A stretch of 64,000 nucleotides of DNA from Spiroplasma kunkelii CR2-3x (GCF_001274875.1 NZ_CP010899.1:868001-932000); one strand, 5' to 3'. Numbered from the stretch's first letter, positions 54,000 to 63,130 are shown. Made by a program: numbers and translations. The notes: generated by a model not told the origin, from the sequence alone.

Positions 54000-54575
54000 T
54001 TACGAACGATTAACAATTTCTTGTTCTAAAATTGTTTTAATTTCTGCAACTGCTTGTTCTACAGTGTTATTTACCACAACATAATTATAATTACTTTGCA
54101 ATGGAAGTTCATCAGCCGCTTTTGCTAATCGTGCTTGTAATACTTCTTCGGGTTCACTTTTTCGGCCTCGAATTCGTTTTTCTAATTCCTCTAAACTTGG
54201 TGGAATTAAAAAAATTGAAACTGCATCACTTACTTTCTGTAACACTTGTGTTGCACCTTGTACTTCAATTTCTAATAAAACATTTTTTCCATTATTAATT
54301 TGTTCAATACAATATGATTTTGGCGTACCATAATAATTATCGACAAATTCAGCATATTCTAATAATTCATTATTTTTAATTGCAGCTTCAAATGTTAGTC
54401 GGTCAACAAAAAAATAATTTACCCCTTCAACTTCATCCTGCCTTTTTGTTCTTGTTGTCATTGAAATTGAATAAGCCAAATTCAACTCCTCATATTTAAA
54501 AAGTTCTTGGCATATTGTCCCTTTCCCGACTCCTGATGGGCCAGAAAAAATAATTAAAAAGCCCTCTTTCTGCAC
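54000..54575 (-). CDS. gmk: Guanylate kinase
   Basis: Converts GMP to GDP. 191 residues, normal length. P-loop FSGPSGVGKGTI, GMP-binding SMTTRTKRQDEVEGVNYFFV, EYAEFVDNYYGTPK, LLEIEVQGATQV and LIPPSLEELEKRIRGRKSE. Its start follows the rsmD stop by one base. Confidence 0.98.
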   Translation of the reverse strand: MQKEGFLIIFSGPSGVGKGTICQELFKYEELNLAYSISMTTRTKRQDEVEGVNYFFVDRLTFEAAIKNNELLEYAEFVDNYYGTPKSYCIEQINNGKNVLLEIEVQGATQVLQKVSDAVSIFLIPPSLEELEKRIRGRKSEPEEVLQARLAKAADELPLQSNYNYVVVNNTVEQAVAEIKTILEQEIVNRS

Positions 54576-54576
54576 A

Positions 54577-55140
54577 CTAACGTTCTCCTTTTTCTAATCT
54601 TAATATATATAAATACTTTTTTTTATATGTTTTACAACGTAACATAACTAAATTAAATTGATCAAATGACAACATTTGATTTGATTCACAAACTATTATT
54701 CCATAGTTATTAATAATATTGTTATTCAATATTATAGTAATAATATCATAATAATAATCAATTTGCTTAAAAGGTGGGTCTAAAAATAAAATATCAATTA
54801 ATACTTTATGTTGTATCATTCAATTTAATAAAACTTTATAATCATAATTTAATACTTTTGCATTATTTATTTTTAAGTTATTTAAATTAGTTTCAATAAT
54901 TTTGGAGGCACCTTGGTGTGAATCATTAAAATAACATTGTTGTAACCCACGTGATAACCCTTCAATTCCTAATTGACCACTTCCAGCAAAAATATCTAAT
55001 CCAATTTTATTTTCATAAATAAAATAATTATCTAAAATATTAAATGTATCTTCTTTAACACGTGCCGTCATTGGCCGGGTATTTATTCCATCTAATGTTT
55101 TAATTTGATAACCCTTATATTTTCCACTAATTACGCGCAT
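54577..55140 (-). CDS. rsmD: 16S rRNA m2G966 methyltransferase RsmD
   Basis: 187 residues. MRVISGKYKGYQIKTLDGINTRPMTARVKEDTFNIL is the RsmD N-terminus; SAM motif LDIFAGSGQLGIEGLSRG; catalytic LDPPFKQIDYY. A TGA at 54820 is the Trp in LNWMIQ. First gene of the rsmD-gmk-rsmB-argS series. The C-terminal half is Ile/Asn/Tyr-rich, reflecting A/T bias. Confidence 0.93.
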
Positions 55141-55241
55141 CTTCTTAACCCTTTTCTTTTCTTTTTTTTATTATACTAAAACTTTAGAATTTTCTTTAAT
55201 AATTGCTAAATATGTTATAATTTTTTAAGAGGTGATTTTTA

Positions 55242-55823
55242 GTGTTTCAAAATGAAATACCAACTAAAGACTGACTAGTATTTGATAATACACCGTCAAT
55301 TCGACAACCATCAATTGATGTCTCTTTAACATTAGCACCTGAAAATGAACTTGTAATGCAAAAATTAATTGATTTTGTAAGATATTCCCAAGATCCGCAA
55401 AAAAATAGTGGTCATACAATTATACCAGCTGTTGGTTTAGCTGCTCCTCAAATTGGACATAATATTAAAATGTATTATATTAGAATTGAAGAGACAGATA
55501 AAGAAACAGGAGATAAAAAAATAATTGAACATGCAATGATTAATCCTAAAATTATTGGAAAAAGTGAACAAATAGCTTGTATAAAAGAAGGCGAAGGTTG
55601 TTTAAGCGTTAATGGTGATAAAGAAGGTTTTGTCCCTCGTAGTTTTCGAATTATTATTAAAGGTTATGATTATTTAAAACAACAACAAATAACAATTACT
55701 GCCCGTAGTTATGAAGCAATTGTTTTTCAACATGAACAAGCACATTTAGAAGGTAAATTATATTATGATTTAATTAATAAAACCGAACCTTGAATGAAAA
55801 AAAGTGATTGAATTATTTTATAA
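55242..55823 (+). CDS. def: Peptide deformylase
   Basis: Removes formyl from nascent N-terminal Met. 193 residues. The three motifs are present: GLAAPQIG (motif 1), EGEGCLSV (motif 2, with the metal-binding Cys), and the H-E-x-x-H motif 3 as QHEQAHLEG, where most family members have HEFDH. GTG start behind AAGAGGTG. Divergent from rsmD. A degraded duplicate follows at 55925. TGA-Trp in KDWLVFD and at the C-terminus. Confidence 0.95.
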
Positions 55824-55828
55824 AAAAT

Positions 55829-55856
55829 AAAAACTGGTAATACCAGTTTTTATTTA
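55829..55856 (+). terminator. Terminator after def
   Basis: 10-bp stem AAAAACTGGT/ACCAGTTTTT, loop AAT, followed by ATTT. Confidence 0.85.
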
Positions 55857-55924
55857 GTTTTAAATACTAATTATATTTTCTTATTTTAATTCTTATGATA
55901 AAATCCCATCAGAGGTTATTTTTA

Positions 55925-56525
55925 ATGCTACAAAATGAAGTACCAACTCATGACTGATTAGTATTGGATGACACTCCATCAATTCAGCAACCATTAATTG
56001 ATGTGTCTGTATCCTTAACACCCGAAAATAAACTTGTAATGCAAAAATTAATTGATTTTGTAAGATATTCGCATACTCCCCCCCCAAAAAAAAATAATGC
56101 CAATAAGATTAAACCAGCTGTTGGTTTAGCCTCTCCTCAAATTTGACATAATCTTAAAATGTATTATATTCGAATTGAAGAGACAGATGACGAAACAGGA
56201 GATAAAAAAAATAATTGAACATGCAATGATTAATCCTAAAATTATCGGAAAAAGTGAACAAATAGCTTGTATAGAAGAAGGCGAAGGTTGTTTAGGCGTT
56301 AATGGTGATAAAGAAGGTTTTGTTCCCCGTAGTTTTGAGATTATTGTTGAAAGTTATGATTATTCAAAACAATAACAAGTAACAATTACTGCCTGTAGTT
56401 ATGAAGCAATTGTTTTTCAACATGAACAAGCAAATTTAGAAGGTAAATTATATTATGATTTAATTAATAAAAACGAACCTTAAATGAAAAAAAGTGATTA
56501 AATTTAGTGATTGAATTATTGTATA
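55925..56525 (+). pseudogene. Degraded tandem duplicate of peptide deformylase
   Basis: MLQNEVPTHDWLVLDDTPSIQQP... is about 80% identical to def. Damage: a poly-C/poly-A run at about 56076-56095 inserted in the loop, motif 1 changed to GLASPQIW, a frameshift near 56205, motif 2 changed to EGCLGV, a TAA after DYSKQ, and motif 3 changed to HEQAN, so the second zinc His is lost. C-terminal stops near 56481 and 56497 add to this. Confidence 0.9.
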
Positions 56526-56692
56526 AAAATAATATTTAACTTTTTTAAAACAAAATTTTTTTGGTAATCTTACTAATCTTTATGTTATAATTTATTGGAT
56601 ACTAGTAAATTAATTTTTTTCTTTTTAATAATATCCAATTTAATAAAGAAAAAACTATGCGTTAATTTTAGAATTATGAGGTGATAATTTCA

Positions 56693-58453
56693 ATGAATGA
56701 AGAAAAGAAAGAAACAAGTAAAAACAAAACAATAGTTACAAAACCAACTAATATAGTAGCAAAACAACCAATCCAAAATGTTGTTAAAAATAAAATTCCA
56801 ACAAAAGTGTTTGCTTTAGGTGGATTAGAAGAAGTTGGAAAAAATACATATTGTATCGAGCATGATGAAGAGTTAATTATGCTTGATGCAGGAGTTAAAT
56901 TTCCAAGTTCAACAATGCTTGGAGTTGATGCTGTTATTCCGAATTATAATTATTTAAAAGAAAACCAACGAAAAATAAAAGCATTATTTATTACACACGG
57001 CCATGAAGATCATATTGGTGGAATTCCCTATTTATTACGGGAAGTTAATATTCCAATTATTTATGCACCACGATTAGCAGCTGCTTTAATTCGTGATCGT
57101 CTAAAAGAAGCAAAATTGGAACAAACAACAATTGTTAAAGAAGTTGATAATATGAGTGTTATTAAAACAAAAAACTTTAAAATTAATTTTTTTGCTGTTA
57201 ACCATAGTATTCCTGATGCCTTTGGAATTTCAATAGTTACTCCAAACGGAAAAGTTGTTTCAACTGGTGATTATAAATTTGACTGAACACCATTAGGACA
57301 TCGTGCTGATATTGAACGAATGGCAAATATGGGGCAAGAAGGTGTTATGTTATTAATGGCTGATAGTACCAATGCTGAAGTTGAGGGTTACACTCAAACT
57401 GAAACAAAAATTATTAAAAATATTGGTGAATTATTTATTAAAGCTAAGGGGCGAATTTTAATTTCAACTTTTGCTTCAAATGTTCATCGAATTCAACATA
57501 TTGTTGAAATTGCAAATAAATATGGACGAAAAATTTTAGTGTTTGGTCGCAGTTTAGATCGCATTATTAAAATTATTCGTCAAATGGGACATTTAAAAAT
57601 TTCTGATAAGGCATTTATTAAAGCTAATGATGCTAAAAACTATAAATATAATGAGATATTAATTATTTGTACTGGAAGCCAAGGTGAACCAATGGCAGCA
57701 TTATCCCGAATTGCAAATAATCAACATCAACATATTTCTATTATTCCTGGTGATACTGTTATTTTTTCATCATCACCAATTCCCGGCAATCAAGCTGATG
57801 TTGAACGAGTTATTAATAAACTAGTTCGTGCTGGTGCTATTGTGCAAGAAAATAGTCATTTAAATCAAATCCATACGTCTGGTCATGCTTCACAAGAAGA
57901 ACAAAAATTATTATTTACCCTATTGAAGCCAAAATACTTTATGCCCATGCATGGTGACTATCGTATGCTTCGCCAACATGGTGAAACAGCAATTAGTGTC
58001 AATGTCCCAAAAGATAATGTCTTTATTTGTGCTAATGGTGATCAAATTGAACTATTAAATGGAACAGCAGCAATTGGTAAAAGAATTGAAGCTGAAGCTG
58101 TTTATGTTGATGGAAAAGATTTATCAGGTCAAACAACCGCTGTTGTTCGTGACCGTGAAATTTTATCAAAAGATGGGTTAATTGCTGTTGTTATTTCAAT
58201 TGATTCGCAAAATAATCAATTACTAACACCACCACGCATTATTTCAAGAGGAAGTTTCTATGTTAAAGAATCTGGAAATATTATTAATGAATCAATTCGT
58301 TTAGCAACCGAAGCAGTTAATGAAGTTTTAAAAACCCAAAAACCAACTTTTGGCGCTCTTAAAAATGCTATTAAGCAATCATTATCTCCTTTCATTTACC
58401 GTTATAAACGTCGTAATCCATTGATTATTCCAGTAATTTTAAATAAAAAATAA
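56693..58453 (+). CDS. rnj: Ribonuclease J
   Basis: Metallo-beta-lactamase/beta-CASP RNase with endo- and 5'-3' exo-activity, acting in mRNA decay with RNase Y (also in this window). 586 residues. Zinc motif THGHEDHIGG, TGDYKFDW, MADSTNAEVEG, beta-CASP ISTFASNVHRIQ, TGSQGEPMAALSRIA, HTSGHASQEEQ and MPMHGDYRML. The C-terminal domain ends RRNPLIIPVILNKK. N-terminal 35 residues are Lys/Asn-rich. ATG at 56693 behind GAGGTG. Own terminator downstream. Confidence 0.97.
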
Positions 58454-58482
58454 AAGAATATGTAAAAATATTCTTTTATTTT
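58452..58482 (+). terminator. Terminator after rnj
   Basis: 10-bp stem AAAAGAATAT/ATATTCTTTT, loop GTAAAA, then ATTTTTT. Confidence 0.85.
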
Positions 58483-58593
58483 TTAATATATTATGAAAAT
58501 CATTTTTAATTCACCTAATAAATTTTTCTTTTCCTTTATTTACAATTTACAAATATAACATATAATTTAATATTAAGAGAGGAACCAATATAT

Positions 58594-59112
58594 TATGACT
58601 AATGAACAAATTGAATTATTATGAAATACCTTGAAAAAACAAAATAATAGTGTTAATCTTCCCCTTACCACTTTTCTTGGTTATAACAAAAAAACTGACA
58701 TTGGAACAGTTTTAGCATTATTTGATGCAAATGGTTATCCAGTTATCACATTAAATGAAATTGGATTTATTGCTTTTGATCACACTGTTTTTTATGCCCT
58801 TCCCTTGGCGGGGGTCAAATTTCTCATAGCATTTCTAAAATTGAACATCAAATGCCAATTGACCAAGCAAGAGAATTAAAAATTGGTCATCCAAATTTTG
58901 AATATGATCCAATTGTTCGTGTTGTTTAATTTCCAACTGCAACAATTGAATTATGTGGTGGAACCCATGTTAATAACTTAAAAGAAATTAATTTTTTTGA
59001 AATTTGAGATTGTTGAGTTGATAAAAAGAAAGTTCGAATACAATTTTCAACAAATAAAGAAGTAACAGAAAGTTATTTTGCTAATTGAATTAACCAAAAA
59101 AAGATAATTTAT
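58594..59112 (+). pseudogene. AlaX/AlaRS editing-domain protein, broken and cut by plectrovirus
   Basis: MTNEQIELLWNTLKK..., TTFLGYNKKTDIGTVLALFDANG, FIAFDHTVFYA, a frameshift inside the expected ESGGQ motif (58795-58810), GGGQISH, IGHPNFEYDP, a TAA near 58927, then ATIELCGGTHVNNLKEINFFE, the signature of alanyl-tRNA editing domains (CxGxH zinc motif), and DKKKVRIQFSTN. It starts with its own ATG and ribosome site, so it was either stand-alone AlaX-like or a rearranged alaS piece. Plectrovirus DNA begins at about 59112. Confidence 0.75.
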
Positions 59113-59229
59113 ACCAAAACCAACACAATACCAAGAAATTATCCAAAATAATAAATTAACCAAACTAAACAAAAGCATTGAACCACTAATATAACAATAG
59201 TTTTTAAAGAAAAATATAAACTTTTTCAT
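59112..59229 (-). pseudogene. Plectrovirus P1 N-terminal fragment
   Basis: MKKFIFFFKNYCYISGSMLLFSLVNLLFWIISWYCVG is identical to copy 1, then sequence switches to chromosomal DNA antisense to the AlaX-like gene. ATPase domain lost. Confidence 0.75.
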
Positions 59230-59432
59230 TATTTAAAATACCCAACTATCTTAAAAACCATTCACATTAAAAACCAAGTAAAAGACCAAATCACAATTCA
59301 AATACCAACCATTAAAGTTAAATATTCATTTTGTGTTAAATTCCACATTGTAATACTTTCAACATTCATTTTATCTATAAACAAAAATATATGAATAAAA
59401 AACTCTTTTAATTTAATTCAATCATTTTGCAT
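59229..59432 (-). CDS. Plectrovirus TM protein, intact
   Basis: 67 residues, MQNDWIKLKEFFIHIFLFIDKMNVESITMWNLTQNEYLTLMVG, two hydrophobic helices and a VGYFK end. Homologue of the stop-mutated gene at 43498; identical length. Probable minor coat or assembly protein. Confidence 0.65.
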
Positions 59433-59434
59433 AT

Positions 59435-59584
59435 TTAAAAACTCCACATTTTTTGAATAAGTTTAAAAAACATTCCAAAAAACAAAACAATAAATAACAC
59501 AAACTATATAAGATATAAAAACTCAGGAGCATTTGAACCAATAATATAACTAACAAATTGAACTCAATAATCATATAAACTCAT
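59435..59584 (-). pseudogene. Plectrovirus small TM protein with TAG
   Basis: MSLYDYWVQFVSYIIGSNAPEFLYLI-TAG-FVLFIVLFFGMFFKLIQKMWSF. Copy 1 has TCG (Ser) at the stop position but lacks the start codon. Confidence 0.6.
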
Positions 59585-60025
59585 TTAATTTAAATCTTCC
59601 AAATCTTTAATTAATTGTTGCTCTTTTTCAACAGTTCAATTTATTAAATTATTATTGTTATTATTTGCTTTTACTTTTTTAGGTTCACTTGAAAATAACG
59701 CTTCTTTCATTTTAGTAAAATAATTTTGTTTATATTGATTATATAAATTGATTAATTCTGTTCCAGTTAAATATTTTCAAATATTTCGCTTTAAATTTTC
59801 ATCATACTTTATAATAGGATAAGAATTATCATAAATCAAACCAATTGCTACTTGCTCTGAATGTTTTTCACTCGGATAAATAAACTTATTACTCAACCAA
59901 AAACCAATATGGCGATTATGATTGGGTAAATTAATAAAACTTGCTTTATCTGTTGTAAAAGGGATAAATTCCTTACTAATAAAATAATTTTCTATATTCT
60001 GATTTTTCTTAATATAATTACTCAA
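59585..60025 (-). CDS. Plectrovirus cytoplasmic protein, intact
   Basis: 146 residues from TTG at 60025, [29 protein letters not shown]..., ending [13 protein letters not shown] with a run of six Asn. TTG is chosen because GGAG lies about 9 bases upstream and the preceding gene ends there. Homologue of the broken gene at 42903. Function unknown. Confidence 0.65.
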
Positions 60026-60343
60026 TTTTATCAACTCCTTCAATTTGTCAATATTGAATTAATTTTTCTTTTTCAACATCAAAATCCACCTTAATTTCAA
60101 AAATATATTTTATATGCATAATAATCATAAAAATAAATGATATAAAAGCAAATACAGACATAATAATTTCAAAGAATGGAAAATCTTTACCATAACTTAA
60201 TATTGAAAGATAAATAAATAAACTTAAAATAAATAAATTAATAATATGTCCAAAAAACAAATCAAATTTAATCAAAAAATATCTTTAATAAAATCTCTCT
60301 TTATTTTTTTATATTCCTTAGTTGTTTTAAATTTCATATCCAT
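60018..60343 (-). pseudogene. Plectrovirus three-TM membrane protein, frameshifted
   Basis: [24 protein letters not shown], then the reading shifts by one base near 60275 into IKFDLFFGHIINLFILSLFIYLSILSYGKDF... to [11 protein letters not shown]. The copy at 42563-42910 is intact. Confidence 0.65.
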
Positions 60344-60419
60344 AATATAATCTCCTAACTAAATATTTGTTGTAAATTAACAGCTCACAACTTAACTAAA
60401 AAAATTAAACACTTATTTA

Positions 60420-60580
60420 GAAAACATTTACAGCTTAATAAACAATGTTATAAATAATGTTCGTATAATGTTTATTTATTGTAATAAACACTGATTATTA
60501 ACAATGTTATAAAAAATGTTAATATATTGTTTATTTAATGTTTAATAAACACTGTTAATAAACATTGTTAAATATATAAA
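60420..60580. repeat. TAATAAACA/TGTTTATTA repeat cluster
   Basis: At least seven copies of AACAATGTT, TGTTTATT or AATAAACA and their complements in 160 bases, able to form alternative hairpins. Copy 1 has only one or two units here (42520-42545), so the cluster expanded in this copy. Confidence 0.75.
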
Positions 60581-60666
60581 ATAATAAAAATTGGCACACT
60601 GAAAATAACTATTAAGAACTTTAATAGTAAATATAATAAGTTCATTTTTCTATTTAATAAATTCAT
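60568..60666 (-). CDS. Plectrovirus small hydrophobic protein
   Basis: 32 residues, MNLLNRKMNLLYLLLKFLIVIFSVPIFIILYI; matches 42424-42522 with three substitutions. One membrane helix. Confidence 0.55.
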   Translation of the reverse strand: MNLLNRKMNLLYLLLKFLIVIFSVPIFIILYI

Positions 60667-60732
60667 TTTTTACATCAAATCACATATAAAAACTAGTGTG
60701 CCACAGTTAAAATATATGATAAATAATAAATA

Positions 60733-60990
60733 CTAAACTCCTTTAACCATAATACGGAAAAAATTTAATATTTTTATAATACAAAATATAGCAAACGGAA
60801 TTAAAATAATTCACGCATCGCCTAAAAAAACCATTATCTCAGGTAAAATATTTGTTACACCATCTTTAAATTTTCATAATGCACTAGTTAATCCAGTTCA
60901 AATACCAGTCATACCCTCAGTCATAGTTTTAGGTGTAGGTGCTGTTGTTATTAAAAAATTAACCGCCGTTGTTAAATACATACCTAACAT
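60733..60990 (-). CDS. Plectrovirus coat protein, copy 2a
   Basis: 85 residues, [34 protein letters not shown]... FKDGVTNILPEIMVFLGDAWIILIPFAIFCIIKILNFFRIMVKG. Amphipathic helix followed by a membrane helix and a basic end, as expected for a filamentous virus major coat. Strong AAAGGAGG site; start overlaps the previous stop. Intact, and the N-terminal ITTAPTP is three residues longer than in copy 2b. Confidence 0.8.
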
Positions 60991-61139
60991 TATTTTTTAT
61001 CCTCCTTTCTTTCAATTTCTTTTTTATCTTTTTTATTTCGTTCAATTTGACGAATTTTTTGATAAATTCCTAAACCAATATAAAGAAAAATCCCCAATAC
61101 AATAAGAACACTAAATATTGTCGTTAATCAAATTGGCAT
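60990..61139 (-). CDS. Plectrovirus small membrane protein, copy 2a
   Basis: 49 residues, [49 protein letters not shown]. Homologue of 41960-42082 but with a nine-residue longer charged tail. One membrane helix. Confidence 0.7.
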
Positions 61140-61227
61140 AATATAACTCCCTTCTAAAAAATTAAAAAATTGAAATTTGCAAACTCGCTCCGCTCGTTGT
61201 CGCTTCGCTCCATTAAAAAACATTATT

Positions 61228-61270
61228 GAATAAATTATTCCGCGTAATTTATTAGCGGAATAATTTATTC
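61228..61270. repeat. Plectrovirus hairpin, copy 2a (16-bp perfect arms)
   Basis: GAATAAATTATTCCGC and its exact complement around the 11-base loop GTAATTTATTA. A G+C-rich block of CTCGCTCCGCTCG/CGCTTCGCTC type lies at about 61183-61211, before the next small gene. Confidence 0.85.
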
Positions 61271-61272
61271 TT

Positions 61273-61383
61273 TTACTTTTTAATTTCAATATCTTTTGCA
61301 ATCTTATTAACAGTATTAATAACATTATCTTTACCATACTTTTTCACTAGCGACCGCAAAATAAAATATTGCTTTGTTTGCAT
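61273..61383 (-). CDS. Plectrovirus small basic protein, copy 2a
   Basis: 36 residues, MQTKQYFILRSLVKKYGKDNVINTVNKIAKDIEIKK. Homologue of 41734-41856. AAGGAG-type ribosome site upstream. Confidence 0.6.
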   Translation of the reverse strand: MQTKQYFILRSLVKKYGKDNVINTVNKIAKDIEIKK

Positions 61384-61497
61384 AATTTCAACTCCTTAAT
61401 TAAAAATATTAAAAAAATTTACTTTCCAAAACTGTAAAAACCAAAAATACAAAATGTGTGTGGTTTCTACACATTTATAATTAAATTGATATTTTTA

Positions 61498-61739
61498 ACA
61501 CTATATACTGTTTACAAATTTTAAAATAGAAATATTTTTTACAACATTATTTATATTAATTCTTACTAAAAAAATATTTTTCATAATAGACTCAATATTA
61601 TGAATAATAAACAATATAAATTTATCAACCATAGAAAATATAGTTAATCTTATATATATAATAGGAATTTTTATTATTCCAATATTAACAATAGTAATAA
61701 AGTTTATTAAAAAATAAATTTGTAAACAGTATATAGTGT
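61498..61739. mobile_element. 242-bp insert with perfect 24-bp terminal inverted repeats
   Basis: ACACTATATACTGTTTACAA plus TTT at one end and the exact complement at the other. Inside is a single plus-strand open frame for a membrane peptide. It sits exactly between plectrovirus copies 2a and 2b. It resembles a miniature inverted-repeat element, but no target-site duplication is obvious. Confidence 0.6.
61518..61721 (+). CDS. Hydrophobic peptide inside inverted-repeat element
   Basis: Frame without ATG at its start: FKIEIFFTTLFILILTKKIFF, IIDSILWIINNINLSTIENIVNLIYIIGIFIIPILTIVIKFIKK. Two strongly hydrophobic helices; one TGA-Trp. Expression is doubtful. Confidence 0.3.
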
Positions 61740-61822
61740 AAAAATAAACAATAAAATTATTTAATCAAATCACATATAAAAACTAGTGTTACACAGTTAA
61801 AATACATGATAAATAATAAATA

Positions 61823-62071
61823 CTAAAATCCTTTAACCATAACACAGAAAAAGTTTAATACTTTAATAATTAAAAAAATTGCAAACGGAATTAAAATAAT
61901 TCACGCATTGCCTAAAAAAACCATTATCTCAGGTAAAATATTTGTTATACCTTCTTTAACTTTTCATAATGCACTAGTTAATCCAGTTCAAATACCATTC
62001 ATACCCTCAGACATAGTTTTAGGTGTATTTGCTAAAAAATTAACTGCTGTTGTTAAATACATACCTAACAT
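61823..62071 (-). CDS. Plectrovirus coat protein, copy 2b
   Basis: 82 residues, [41 protein letters not shown]... FAIFLIIKVLNFFCVMVKGF. Intact. Nearly identical to the frameshifted copy 1 gene, and about 75% identical to copy 2a. Strong AAGGAGG site. Confidence 0.8.
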
Positions 62072-62096
62072 TATTTTTATCCTCCTTTCTTTCAAT

Positions 62097-62219
62097 TTAT
62101 TTTTTTTCTTTTTTCTTTCCTCGAATTTGTTTAATTTTTTGATAAATTAATAAACCAATTCAAGCAAAAATCCCTAATATAATAACAACACTAAATATTG
62201 TCGTTAATCAAGTTGGCAT
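62097..62219 (-). CDS. Plectrovirus small membrane protein, copy 2b
   Basis: 40 residues, [40 protein letters not shown]; one helix and a basic tail. Same length as copy 1. Confidence 0.7.
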
Positions 62220-62289
62220 AATATATCTTCTCTATAAAAATATCGTGTTACGCTCTGCGTGTTTGCTACGCTCAAAATAAACAATATTA

Positions 62290-62327
62290 AATAAATTACC
62301 GCTAATAAATTACGCGGATAATTTATT
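62290..62327. repeat. Plectrovirus hairpin, copy 2b
   Basis: Exact reverse complement of the copy 1 hairpin at 41852-41889. Confidence 0.8.
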
Positions 62328-62436
62328 CATTTTCTTTTACATTATTAATTAATATTTTATTTACAGTATTAATAACATTATCTTTACCATACTTTTTCAC
62401 TAGCGACTGCAAAATAAAATAATATTTTCTTTCCAT
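62323..62436 (-). CDS. Plectrovirus small basic protein, copy 2b
   Basis: 37 residues, MERKYYFILQSLVKKYGKDNVINTVNKILINNVKENE. Homologue of 41734-41856. It is the last recognisable virus gene; a hairpin at 62441 lies just upstream of it. Confidence 0.6.
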   Translation of the reverse strand: MERKYYFILQSLVKKYGKDNVINTVNKILINNVKENE

Positions 62437-62440
62437 TAAA

Positions 62441-62466
62441 AAATCAACTCAGAAAGAAGTTGATTT
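62441..62466 (-). terminator. Hairpin before plectrovirus copy 2b
   Basis: Stem AAATCAACT/AGTTGATTT; on the minus strand the stem is followed by TTTT, so transcripts entering the virus from the right could stop here. Confidence 0.5.
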
Positions 62467-62659
62467 GTTGCACTTCAATTACAAAATGCATAATTAGTAT
62501 CTTTTATTAAAATTATTTATATATTTAATTCTTTCCATAATATTTAATATTAATTATTTTGTTATATATAAAAATAATTATAAATGGTAAATAAATCAAA
62601 AAGTGTATTAATTTAATTAAAATAACTCTCAAAATAAATAAGATAGTATTTTATAAATT

Positions 62660-63130
62660 ATGAAAAAATCTGTTAAAAATAAAAAAGAGAAAGGAAACAA
62701 GTGAAATAAAAAAAATATTTAGTTTATTAGCACCCATTATTTTTGGTTTTGGAACTATGTCTAAAATCATTGCCACTAGTTCATTATTAGACCAGCAAAG
62801 AGAACCATTAATAATAGAGGGACAATCAAATTTAGATTTATATATAAAAACAATGATAATAAAGGTGATATTGTTTTTAATGATTGAGATTTAAAAAAAG
62901 ATGGATGACAATTGTGACATACATTTAATATTCACTTAATTAACCCTATAAATTACAAATAATTATGTTTTTAGATCAAGAAAGTGATTTTTTTCAAAAA
63001 TTAGCTGAGGAAATATTGAATATTACGGTGATAAGTTAAATAAATATAATAATTTTTATAGTAATAATGAAACTTGCAAAAAAATGATTAATGCTAAGAT
63101 TGTTGACGTCATTAGATTATATAATGATTA
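62660..63130 (+). pseudogene. Decayed secreted protein
   Basis: MKKSVKNKKEKGNK then, in shifted frames, IKKIFSLLAPIIFGFGTMSKIIATSS (signal-like helix), FRFIYKNNDNKGDIVFNDWDLKKDGWQLWHTFNIHLINP, FLDQESDFFQKLAEEI and KKMINAKIVDVIRLYND. At least three frameshifts. The DNKGDIVFNDWDLKKDGW... segment looks like an alpha/beta secreted domain, but I cannot name the family. Confidence 0.5.

Larger units (their letters stand above)
59107..61480 (-). mobile_element. SpV1-like plectrovirus copy 2a (inverted relative to copy 1)
   Basis: Reverse complement of copy 1 from its 41656 end to inside the P1 gene (43800). It carries small ORFs, one coat gene, hairpin and repeats. P1 is cut after 36 codons at the junction with the AlaX-like gene. 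Some genes intact here are broken in copy 1 and the reverse, so the two copies decayed independently. Confidence 0.85.
61755..62440 (-). mobile_element. Plectrovirus copy 2b (partial, tandem to 2a)
   Basis: Begins with sequence matching about 60680 and extends through coat, small membrane protein, hairpin and small basic protein, ending at the start of the latter. It is closer to copy 1 than to 2a in coat sequence, so 2a and 2b come from different virus strains or insertion events. Confidence 0.8.
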
